Shown: one piece after another, positions 1-6,885 of the stretch
Layout of the letters: each line of letters begins with the position of its first letter
Position numbering within the stretch: position 1 is the first letter of the stretch
NCBI GenBank assembly: GCA_937901345.1
Contig: CALCHM010000085.1
Span: 1-6,966, forward strand
DNA from: an uncultured Prevotella sp.
Lineage (GTDB): Bacteria; Bacteroidota; Bacteroidia; Bacteroidales; Bacteroidaceae
Direction of reading: 5' to 3'
DNA: 6,966 nt
The notes under the pieces: model-generated
The model's database searches: none
What the model was told of the DNA's origin: nothing
Seen by the model: the letters and a program-made list of their open reading frames with translations, nothing else
Position numbers and translations under genes: made by a program

Positions 1-55
1 CAACGCCGGCAAGGGCTTGTACATTGTGAACGGCAAGAAGGTAATAATGAAGTAG
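1..55 (+). CDS. C-terminal end of a probable type IX secretion cargo protein (partial)
   Basis: Only the last 17 codons are inside the window. Codons run from base 2 and read NAGKGLYIVNGKKVIMK followed by TAG at 53-55. In Bacteroidota, a closing strand of the form G-(L/I/V)-Y-I-V-x-G-K-K-V-x-x-K is characteristic of the type A C-terminal sorting domain (Por secretion system). That domain directs proteins through the outer membrane and is removed or anchored at the surface. The body of the protein lies outside the window, so its activity cannot be stated; such cargo includes peptidases, adhesins, glycosidases and leucine-rich repeat proteins. The gene converges on the macroglobulin gene and shares the hairpin at 100-173 as a terminator. 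The sorting-domain assignment rests on a short motif and is fairly, not fully, secure. Confidence 0.65.
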   Translation, partial: NAGKGLYIVNGKKVIMK

Positions 56-64
56 TCTGACAAC

Positions 65-100
65 TTTATTCGGTAACGATAGGATTTATTCGTAACCATA
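65..100. repeat. Short imperfect direct repeat
   Basis: TTTATTCGGTAACGATA at 65-81 is followed by the similar TTTATTCGTAACCATA at 85-100. The two copies lie between the stop codon of the partial + strand gene and the terminator stem. No function is evident; it may be a chance or slipped duplication in an AT-rich spacer. Confidence 0.4.
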
Positions 101-173
101 AATAAAGAAACCGTTTTAGAAACGCGCTCCCGAAATGTGTGGGGCGGACGTTTCTAAAACGGTTTCTTTATTT
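100..173. terminator. Bidirectional intrinsic terminator between convergent genes
   Basis: Bases 100-124 and 149-173 are perfect reverse complements over 25 bp. Inside them, CGCTCC (125-130) can pair with GGGGCG (141-146, including one G-U pair), leaving a small apical loop. The outer ends are A-rich on the left and T-rich on the right (TTTCTTTATTT), so the hairpin is followed by U-rich RNA on either strand. It lies 44 bp after the stop of the + strand gene and 28 bp after the stop of the minus-strand macroglobulin gene, as expected for a shared terminator. The stem is longer than most intrinsic terminators. Confidence 0.85.
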
Positions 174-201
174 CCAGTTTCCCTATCGGTGGAAACGGAA
201 G

Positions 202-3200
202 TTACTTGATGTGCACCTTTCTGCCTGTCGTGTTGCCTGCAAACTCTGGAGCATAGGTGCAGGTGATTGTTGCAATGCCCTGCTCGTAAGTGCCAGTGCG
301 GTCGGTGTGGAGTGCTTCCACGATGGTGTACGTACCCTTGGGGAGTTTATCAACATAGAAATCTGCGGCATTATCGGTCACCACGCGATAGCATCCCACG
401 CCTTGTTGCCATGAATAACCACTTAACGGAACTACAGGTTCGGCACATGCCGGACGCGGTAAACTGAGGCGCACGAGGTCAAAATCGCGCGAAGCAACGA
501 TGGTTGCCACTTGGCGCAAGGGAAGCGTGGGATCCATGGGTTCGTTAACCGCCAGTTCTTGCCACACACCATTGCGCTTCACTTCCAATCGCAACGAAAT
601 CTTCAATCCGCTATCGAATTGCTCTACTTCAGACAACGGGAGCGAATACGAGGCGCGTGCACTGCCATACAATAACTGAGGGCGTTTTGATGACATCGTT
701 GCATGGGGAACACACACTGCAATCGTATCCTGACACGCGTCAATGCTCACAACCCTTGCCGTATCACTGGTTGCTACCTGCAAGGTGCGGTAAATGCCGT
801 TGCGCGTTGCCGTCATAGGAGTGAGGGAGTTCTCATTGGGGAACTGGATTCTCGCCGTATCACCCTCGCACAAGCAAAGTGCAAAGACGGCATCAGCAGT
901 AGCACGCGAGGTTTCCCATTGCTGTGTGCGCCTGGACTGGAGCAACCATTGCTGCATGCGTTTCACCAAGTCCGCATTGCCCACGGCATGAAAAGCCTCT
1001 ATCACTGCCGTCTGCGTAGGAATGCGATAGGAGTTATACGTCATTGTAGCCTTCGGGGCGTCAAAGTATGCTCCCATCTCTGGTGATTCAACCAAATATT
1101 CTTGCACACTTCTAAGCAGCAAGTCGGCAGCAGCCTTCTCTCCATGCTGTCGTAACACCCTACTCATTACGGCCTTGCCATAAAGCGAATAGTGTGCATT
1201 CATGTTTGCCGCCTTGGAGAGGAAATAGCGACATGCCGCCGTTGTGTCGGCCTTTAAATAAGCACACGCATCCAAATAGCGTAAGGGAAGTTCGCCCAGG
1301 GAGAGTTTGCACCCTGTCTTTTGCTCCTCTGTCTCCATCTCCTGACGCATACGCTCCATCTTTTCGTGCATGTAGCGCAGCGATTGGTTGGCTGTTTCCT
1401 GCAATGTGTGCTTACCTACGAGCGCTTCTAAACGTGCCAAAAGTAGGAGTATTTCGTTTGTGATAAACGTGCTCTCATGCATACCGTCAAACCATGACCA
1501 GGCGCCATTCTTGAGTTGTTTTTGACGTAAAACTGCAGCTGCCTCATCACGAAGTAATACAGCCTTTTCGGTGTCAAATTCAGGGAGTTCCATTCCGCTT
1601 TCGTGGAGGTATAAAGCAATTGAAAGCGCATAGTATCTGCGTGCCCAATCGTCAATGCTGTAGACGGGCGCAACGGAAAGTGACGCAAGCGCTTGTGCGG
1701 CAGCATAAAGTGCATGGGGAGTCACGTTTATCGTCAGTTGTGGATTACGAAGGGCGAGGGTATCCGTCCAAAGGGTGTCTAAATCATAGGTGTGCACCGC
1801 TCCATCCGAGAAGGAGAACGGCAAATTGCGCACGACATCTACACGATTAGAAAGAATGGGAATGCGGTGCACCTCACCATCCGCAAAGTCCTCACCTTCT
1901 ATGCTTACTTGACATGCTATGGCTTGGGGCATTGCCAACCCTTTTTCAGCCATACTCTCAGCGGTCAACGCGGGTAAATAAATCTGAAAAGAAACGCTTC
2001 CATTGTCCACGGTAAAGGAGTCCGTCGTTTGTGAGAACACTGTGTTTGTCTCTGCATCAAAGCAGGTGGCAACGTAGCGCCCTTTCACCATGTCTGAGCG
2101 TAAACTGCGCACAACGATGGGCAGTGTCAATTGGTCGCCTTCTCTCATAAATCGCGGTGCGTTAACGCTTACGGTCACCGACTTTTGCGCCACCACCATG
2201 GTGTCTATCAAGATGTGCCGCATGTTGCGATCGTGAGCGAATGCCGTGAAGTTCCACGTTGTCAATTGCTCTGGAAGGGTAAAGTTCATCTCCACCATTC
2301 CGTCTTCATCCGTTTGTAACAATGCATCCATGAAAGCGACCTCATCGAAATGTTCACGCAAGGGCACAATTTGAGGTGTCGCCGCATCTGTCGTTCCCTG
2401 AGCGTCTGCAACGTCCTCAGTCACGATGACCACCTCACGAAGGGTGTTATCAGATGAACCCTTCAATCGGATTTGCTGCTGCATGTTGGGAGCGGCAATC
2501 CTAAATTCGCGAACCGCTCCATTTTCTAGCAGTGGGTTCCAAGAAGAGAACTCAACAGCATCAACCTGCTGCCCCGACCACTTTTTAGCGTAGTAGAGCG
2601 CCACGCGATTTCCGAAAAATGCCTGTCCGTAAGGCCTTACAAAATAAGGCGCCTTGTAGGGAGATGCATGCCAGCGATTATGTGCCAAAGCATCTAACGA
2701 CGCATCATAAAGGCGAGCAATGAGAGCGATGCGAGCAGGCGTACCGTCAGGATGCGTCATGCGGAGCTGCCACGTTTCCGCTTGCCCTGGTTGCAAACGA
2801 TTGCGGAAGGTTTTCCATGACATCTTGAGACGCAAGTCGGGTTGTGGGCGCTTAAGTCGTATCATGCGTTGGTGAAACGCCCCCTTGACAAGAGCAGTGA
2901 AGCACACCGTTGCGCCCTCGCCATAAATGGTGTCGTAAGAAAGGGAGAAACGGTGCACACCTTCCGAAAGGGTGAGGGTTTCGAAGGAAATCATCTCTCC
3001 CTTATGACTCACAACGTCTTTGAACAACGTGATTTGGGGAAGCGCAGTACCTACAAGCACGACCTTTTCGGACGCGCTAGTTTCGATTTCTTCTGAAATA
3101 AAGAATGCGGGTGCCTTTTCTGGAAGCACCTCAGACTTTTCGCTTAGCAACACGAATGTGCGCGTCAGGTTTCCTCCTGAAGGTGTTTCTGCCATTAAGG

Positions 3201-5562
3201 TATAAACGCCATCTCGCAATCGGTCCCAACCTGACGGCGTGAAGGGAGCGTTGGCAGGACTTTTTTGTATCCACACTAAGGAGTCGCACGCGTTGTAAAG
3301 ACACACCGTCACGGGGTTGTCTATCTTCACCGCAAGATGGTTTGTGTGGTGAAAAAGGAGTTGCGGAAGTTGTTCTTTCACCACCAGTTCTGGCACAACT
3401 GCTTCTAATGTCACAGCGTTGTCACGCACGGGGATGTAAAGTTGTTGGGTCTGCGTTGCGCCATCATCTCCCCTAACAGCGATATTCACACGATAACTTT
3501 GATAGTGGGGGCGCCACAAAGCGGTTTTCGTTTCTCGCTGCTTCAGCACAAGGGGGAACGTGAAAACGCCCTGGGCATCTGTGTGAACCACTCCTTCTAT
3601 GGGTTTGTTGGGAACACCTCGGAAGGGTGTGGGTTCGGTGATGGTGTAACGCACCAGCGCGTTGACCATGGGTTGTAAGGTTATCGTCGCAACCTTACCG
3701 CTCACTTGCAGCGTGTCGCCCCAAGTATAAGCGACTGTTTGGGGATGAAAATCCACCGTAAACGTCTGTCGCTTGTAAGCACCAACACTAAAATTGGCAC
3801 CACCTTCTACAGGGATTTCCGCTTTCTTTCCGAGGGTGTCGGCATGGTGCACTTGAAAGTAGAAGCGCCCCTCTTGTTGGTCGGAGGGCAGTTCAAATGC
3901 TGCGCTGAAGCGTCCGTAGGCATCGGTTTGCACTTGAAGCGTTGCCACGTCTGTTGTTTGTCCCCGTTTCTGGAGTTTTACCACCACCACCACGTTTGCG
4001 TCTACACGGAGCGAGTCGTCCGTTTGGGTGTATAAAATGCCCGCTAGGTGCACCGTTTGTCCAGGACGGAAGATTGTGCGATCGAGAAATAATTGCGCAC
4101 GTTGTTGCTGGCGTTGCTCATTTCCGTGATAACTACGATTGGACAGATTTAGGCAAAACGGTTTGCTACAAGAATCTCCAGGAAGCAAGATTTGGAAATC
4201 AATCCAGTGCGAGGCTGTTGCACTTTCGTTGCTCGCAGTTTCAAATACATCTTTCAGATGCAACCATTGTTCGCCCTTCGTAACGCGCCACATGCGTTGG
4301 GGTGTTTCTTTCGTTGCCACTCTTACCACGGAGAAATCCTGAATGGGCATGCCCGTCTGTGCATCAAGCGCCTTGATGCGACATGCCCCATTCCCTGGCG
4401 TAAAGATATAGGGTGCAACTCTACTGCAGTGGAACACACTCGAAGCTGTTTCGCCTCCAGCATGTTTCAACACGAGTTTATATGCTCCAGGGTGTGGCAA
4501 GGTTAGCGCAAGTGTGTCATATTGCAGGCGCCAACGCTCGGTTTTTGGAAACTGCATTTTGAGAGTCTCGATGCGCTGAAGTAGCGTATCGCCATCAGCG
4601 GTGCAGCGATGGAGTTCAAAGGTTGCTTGATGCAGGTTATTGGCCTGTATCGCTAGTTGCATGGGGATATTTGGATAGCATAGCGCATGGGTACCTACGA
4701 GGTCGAGTTTGGGTTGTTCCAATTGCGCCACCACGGCCTTGATGCGCTTGGCATCTGGATGCTTTCCATATTTCGCGAGCCCCTTACGTGCCAGGGTCAC
4801 GACATGTTGGCGCATCTTGTTATCCGTGAGATTGGCCTGATGGTAGCATTGCTCTACCCACGTGGCATAGGCAATCGCATTTTCGGGCACCTCGGCATAA
4901 CGATGCACTACGCTTTCAGCATCTTCGTAACGCAACGCCAAACGTATGGCGGCGGCATAACGTTGCTGAGAGCGGTAAAAGGTTTCTGCGCGTTGGCAAA
5001 GGTGCGTGCGTTCGTCCTCCGAAAGCGGCAACTTGTCGAGGCAATCGAAGATGAACAAGTGAAGCACGTCGTTGCCAAATTCCGCAGCATGTGTGCCCTG
5101 TTTGACCATAGGTTTAAGTGCCTTTGCTTTAAGGGCATGGAAGCGCTCCATGTTGCTCAACGCCATGAGGAGTTGTTGCGTATATTGGCGCCGCACATCG
5201 TAGTTAAAAGTTGGAGTCTCAGCCAGAGTCTTCGCCCAATAAGCACTCCAAAAGATGCTATCAGCGGGTGAGGAGATGCGCTGAATTCTGTGTGCTATGC
5301 GTTCTCGATTAGCCTGCAGACTATCGGGCGAAATGGTTCCCCACAGGCGCATTTGCACCATTTGCGCCATCAGTTCTTGCGTCAGATCGCCCTTTCTCGC
5401 CGCACGTTCGGAAAGAACAGTGGTCCAATGAATTGCCTCACGAGGCAAATCGGACGCAACGGCACGCTCCATCCGCTTCCACAGGGTGGAGTAAGATTGA
5501 GCAGAAAGCAAAATGGTGACGCTTAGGAAGAGCAGTGTGAAGACGGTTCGAATGGCATTCAT
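202..5562 (-). CDS. Secreted alpha-2-macroglobulin family protein without thioester motif
   Basis: This 1786-residue protein has the length and domain order of bacterial alpha-2-macroglobulins. It starts with a signal peptide (residues 1-21, hydrophobic core TLLFLSVTILL, likely cut LSA/QS) and has no lipobox cysteine. A mostly helical region (about 24-283) precedes macroglobulin-type beta domains from about 285. MG2 is marked by DRTIFRPGQTV at 494-504. The A2M domain lies around 1075-1180, with LTTWNFTAF at W1103 followed by APRFMREGD. The TED alpha-helical domain covers about 1290-1570 and contains NGAWSWFDGMHESTF (W1355, W1357). The C-terminal domain ends with YAPEF and GRKVHIK. No CxEQ thioester exists; the expected site, near W1306, reads PVYSIDDWARRYY. 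Family members trap proteases using a cleavable bait region; here that role in the periplasm or envelope is inferred. The ATG start is supported by the signal peptide and by the promoter just upstream. It is a single transcription unit that converges with the gene on its 3' side. Confidence 0.93.
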   Translation of the reverse strand: MNAIRTVFTLLFLSVTILLSAQSYSTLWKRMERAVASDLPREAIHWTTVLSERAARKGDLTQELMAQMVQMRLWGTISPDSLQANRERIAHRIQRISSPADSIFWSAYWAKTLAETPTFNYDVRRQYTQQLLMALSNMERFHALKAKALKPMVKQGTHAAEFGNDVLHLFIFDCLDKLPLSEDERTHLCQRAETFYRSQQRYAAAIRLALRYEDAESVVHRYAEVPENAIAYATWVEQCYHQANLTDNKMRQHVVTLARKGLAKYGKHPDAKRIKAVVAQLEQPKLDLVGTHALCYPNIPMQLAIQANNLHQATFELHRCTADGDTLLQRIETLKMQFPKTERWRLQYDTLALTLPHPGAYKLVLKHAGGETASSVFHCSRVAPYIFTPGNGACRIKALDAQTGMPIQDFSVVRVATKETPQRMWRVTKGEQWLHLKDVFETASNESATASHWIDFQILLPGDSCSKPFCLNLSNRSYHGNEQRQQQRAQLFLDRTIFRPGQTVHLAGILYTQTDDSLRVDANVVVVVKLQKRGQTTDVATLQVQTDAYGRFSAAFELPSDQQEGRFYFQVHHADTLGKKAEIPVEGGANFSVGAYKRQTFTVDFHPQTVAYTWGDTLQVSGKVATITLQPMVNALVRYTITEPTPFRGVPNKPIEGVVHTDAQGVFTFPLVLKQRETKTALWRPHYQSYRVNIAVRGDDGATQTQQLYIPVRDNAVTLEAVVPELVVKEQLPQLLFHHTNHLAVKIDNPVTVCLYNACDSLVWIQKSPANAPFTPSGWDRLRDGVYTLMAETPSGGNLTRTFVLLSEKSEVLPEKAPAFFISEEIETSASEKVVLVGTALPQITLFKDVVSHKGEMISFETLTLSEGVHRFSLSYDTIYGEGATVCFTALVKGAFHQRMIRLKRPQPDLRLKMSWKTFRNRLQPGQAETWQLRMTHPDGTPARIALIARLYDASLDALAHNRWHASPYKAPYFVRPYGQAFFGNRVALYYAKKWSGQQVDAVEFSSWNPLLENGAVREFRIAAPNMQQQIRLKGSSDNTLREVVIVTEDVADAQGTTDAATPQIVPLREHFDEVAFMDALLQTDEDGMVEMNFTLPEQLTTWNFTAFAHDRNMRHILIDTMVVAQKSVTVSVNAPRFMREGDQLTLPIVVRSLRSDMVKGRYVATCFDAETNTVFSQTTDSFTVDNGSVSFQIYLPALTAESMAEKGLAMPQAIACQVSIEGEDFADGEVHRIPILSNRVDVVRNLPFSFSDGAVHTYDLDTLWTDTLALRNPQLTINVTPHALYAAAQALASLSVAPVYSIDDWARRYYALSIALYLHESGMELPEFDTEKAVLLRDEAAAVLRQKQLKNGAWSWFDGMHESTFITNEILLLLARLEALVGKHTLQETANQSLRYMHEKMERMRQEMETEEQKTGCKLSLGELPLRYLDACAYLKADTTAACRYFLSKAANMNAHYSLYGKAVMSRVLRQHGEKAAADLLLRSVQEYLVESPEMGAYFDAPKATMTYNSYRIPTQTAVIEAFHAVGNADLVKRMQQWLLQSRRTQQWETSRATADAVFALCLCEGDTARIQFPNENSLTPMTATRNGIYRTLQVATSDTARVVSIDACQDTIAVCVPHATMSSKRPQLLYGSARASYSLPLSEVEQFDSGLKISLRLEVKRNGVWQELAVNEPMDPTLPLRQVATIVASRDFDLVRLSLPRPACAEPVVPLSGYSWQQGVGCYRVVTDNAADFYVDKLPKGTYTIVEALHTDRTGTYEQGIATITCTYAPEFAGNTTGRKVHIK

Positions 5563-5584
5563 AGGGCGTTAGATTTGTTTTCGG

Positions 5585-5616
5585 CAAAAGTAATATCAAT
5601 TCTTGAGAGGCGCAAC
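5585..5616 (-). promoter_or_regulatory. Bacteroidota-type promoter of the macroglobulin gene
   Basis: On the minus strand, TACTTTTG (bases 5592 to 5585) matches the Bacteroidota -7 consensus TAnnTTTG exactly. GTTG (5616 to 5613) lies 20 bp further upstream and matches the -33 TTTG box with one change. Transcription would start near 5578, giving a leader of about 15-20 nt before the ATG at 5562. No clear Shine-Dalgarno sequence is present in the leader, which is normal in this phylum. Confidence 0.7.
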
Positions 5617-5746
5617 GACTGGTATTTTAAAAAAGTTTAATCGACTTGTAAGATACCACCTACTACAGAGATTTACAAACTAGCGAAATTTGGGATTTGG
5701 TTTTTCATAAGTTCAAGAATTTAGGGAGGAATAACTTGGGTTATGA
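5617..5746. other. AT-rich spacer with no recognised feature
   Basis: This stretch lies between the macroglobulin promoter and the first degenerate unit of the tandem array. It contains no convincing ORF, RNA gene or hairpin. The short + strand reading frame that begins near 5697 runs into the repeats and does not look like a protein. Its AT richness could act as an upstream promoter element, but nothing specific is visible. Confidence 0.5.
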
Positions 5747-6272
5747 ATATATGAGCGTTTTCAGGGATAGCACCGAAGTGGCAACCGTGAAAACCGTCAT
5801 TTTGATGCGTAGCACCGCAGTTGTTGGCGGGAAAATGAGCGTTTTGAAGGTGAAAACCACGGTTTTTTGCCGAAAATGGCCATTTTGAGCATTTTTACCA
5901 TGGTTTTTTGCCGAAAATGAGCGTTTTGAGCATTTCCACCGCGGTTTTTTTCAGAAAATGAGCATTTTGGAGGTTTCCACCGCGGTTTTCAGCAGAAAAT
6001 GACGATTTTCCCTATTTCCACCGCGGTTGACGACCGAAAATGGTCATTTTGAGCAAAACCACCACGGTAGACGGCCGAAAATGGTCATTTTGAGCAGAAC
6101 CACCGCGGTTGACGGCCGAAAATGGTCATTTTGAGCAAAACCACCACGGTTGACGACCGAAAATGGTCATTTTGAGCAAAACCACCACGGTTGTCGGCCG
6201 AAAATGGCCATTTTGAGCAAAACCACCGCGGTTGACGGCCGAAAATGGTCATTTTGAGCAAAACCACCGCGT
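5747..6272. repeat. Tandem array of about 13 units of 41 bp (minisatellite)
   Basis: Units begin with GAAAATG or a variant at 5747, 5789, 5831, 5872, 5913, 5954, 5995, 6036, 6077, 6118, 6159, 6200 and 6241. The period is exactly 41 bp from 5831 onward and 42 bp for the two leftmost, degenerate units. The last unit stops after ACCGCG near 6272. A typical unit contains GAAAATGGTCATTTTGAGC, then AAAACCACCGCGGTT, then GACGGCC. Units contain the palindromes AAAATGGNCATTTT, ACCGCGGT and, in some copies, CGGCCG. Units from 6036 rightward differ at only a few positions; those to the left are diverged. There are no unique spacers, so this is not CRISPR. It lies between the ybeY terminator and the macroglobulin promoter, so it is probably outside both transcripts. 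Its function is unknown. Confidence 0.95.
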
Positions 6273-6290
6273 TTTTTTACATGTGAGAAA

Positions 6291-6333
6291 CGAAAAAGAG
6301 GGAACACTCGCGCGAATCGGAGTGTACCCTCTT
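6291..6333 (-). terminator. Intrinsic terminator of ybeY
   Basis: AAGAGGGAACACTC (6296-6309) pairs with GAGTGTACCCTCTT (6320-6333) over 14 positions with one internal A-A mismatch. On the minus strand the stem is followed by a T run (CTCTTTTTCGTTTC), as in a Rho-independent terminator. It lies 36 bp after the ybeY stop codon and 19 bp before the edge of the tandem array, so ybeY transcripts should end before the repeats. Confidence 0.85.
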
Positions 6334-6369
6334 GATTTCTTTAAAACGGCGACCATTCGGAATGCCTTG

Positions 6370-6807
6370 TTAACGTGTCCGTTCGTTCATCATTTCATTG
6401 CGCAAACGGAGTGCCTGATTTTCCTCTGCCTCCATGATTTCGCGTTCACCAGGTCCCTTGTCGTTAATGCCACAAAGGTGGAGGATGCCGTGAATAATAA
6501 CGCGATGGAGTTCTTCTTCATAGGTAGCACCGACATCCTCAGCGTTCGTGCGTACGGTGTCGAGCGAAATAAACAGGTCGCCACTGATCTTGTTGCCCTC
6601 GGTGTAGTCGAAGGTGATGATGTCCGTGTAGTAATCATGCTGAAGGAATTCGCGGTTGACCTCCAGAATTTTTTCATCGTTAACAAAGATATACGCAATG
6701 GCGCCACATCGCTTGCCATGTGCCTTGGCTACGGCATTCACCCAAGCGGTGGTTGCTACTTGATCTATATCAGGGAGGGAGAGATTGATGCTGTCGTAAG
6801 TAATCAT
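6370..6807 (-). CDS. ybeY: Endoribonuclease / rRNA maturation factor YbeY
   Basis: This 145-residue protein is a full-length member of the YbeY (UPF0054) family. YbeY is a cytoplasmic, metal-dependent RNase involved in 16S rRNA 3'-end maturation and 70S ribosome quality control. The diagnostic motifs are in order: NREFLQHDYYTDIITFDY (51-68, equivalent to the family's TDVLSFP region), GDLFIS (76-81), and the metal-binding segment HGILHLCGIND (H106, H110, D116). The canonical third ligand is His one step after GYD; here the same position is Asp, as I recall is usual in Bacteroidota homologues. An in-frame TAA three codons upstream of the ATG fixes the start. The gene ends in its own terminator and is followed by the repeat array. 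No Shine-Dalgarno is visible. Confidence 0.95.
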   Translation of the reverse strand: MITYDSINLSLPDIDQVATTAWVNAVAKAHGKRCGAIAYIFVNDEKILEVNREFLQHDYYTDIITFDYTEGNKISGDLFISLDTVRTNAEDVGATYEEELHRVIIHGILHLCGINDKGPGEREIMEAEENQALRLRNEMMNERTR

Positions 6808-6811
6808 ATGT

Positions 6812-6857
6812 GGTTATGAAATGGAAAGTTATGAAGTGATAGGTCATCAGGTTATGA
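6812..6857. repeat. Three short direct repeats of (G/A)GTTATGA upstream of ybeY
   Basis: GGTTATGA at 6812-6819, AGTTATGA at 6827-6834 and GGTTATGA at 6850-6857 lie just upstream of the ybeY start. Their spacing is irregular (15 and 23 bp), so they do not form a regular array. They may be binding sites or simple low-complexity DNA. Confidence 0.4.
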
Positions 6858-6885
6858 GGTTTAAAGGATTGCATCTCCTCATAAC
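6851..6885. repeat. Inverted repeat upstream of ybeY
   Basis: GTTATGAGG (6851-6859) and CCTCATAAC (6877-6885) are perfect 9-bp reverse complements around a 17-nt loop. In a ybeY transcript starting further upstream, this would form a leader hairpin about 45 nt before the ATG. It could also be a weak terminator for an upstream minus-strand gene outside the window, although no strong T tract follows it. The role is undetermined. Confidence 0.45.

Noticed and set aside
4687..5271. 194-codon + strand ORF antisense to the macroglobulin gene
   Set aside because: It is a shadow of the long minus-strand reading frame and has no recognisable protein features.
5697..5888. 63-codon + strand ORF entering the repeat array
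   Set aside because: A GGAGG-like sequence occurs inside the frame, not before the start, and the second half is simply translated repeats.
6085..6267. 60-codon minus-strand reading frame within the repeats
   Set aside because: Because 41 is not a multiple of 3, the frame cycles through all three readings of the unit. Openness depends on the single TGA per unit being out of frame or mutated in the GGCC variant. It has no start signal or family similarity.
5747..6272. Possible CRISPR array
   Set aside because: The units are contiguous at 41 bp with no unique spacers between conserved repeats, and no cas genes are present.
6232..6819. 195-codon + strand ORF antisense to ybeY
   Set aside because: It covers the recognised ybeY gene on the other strand and begins in the repeat array; the YbeY motifs show that the minus strand is the coding one.
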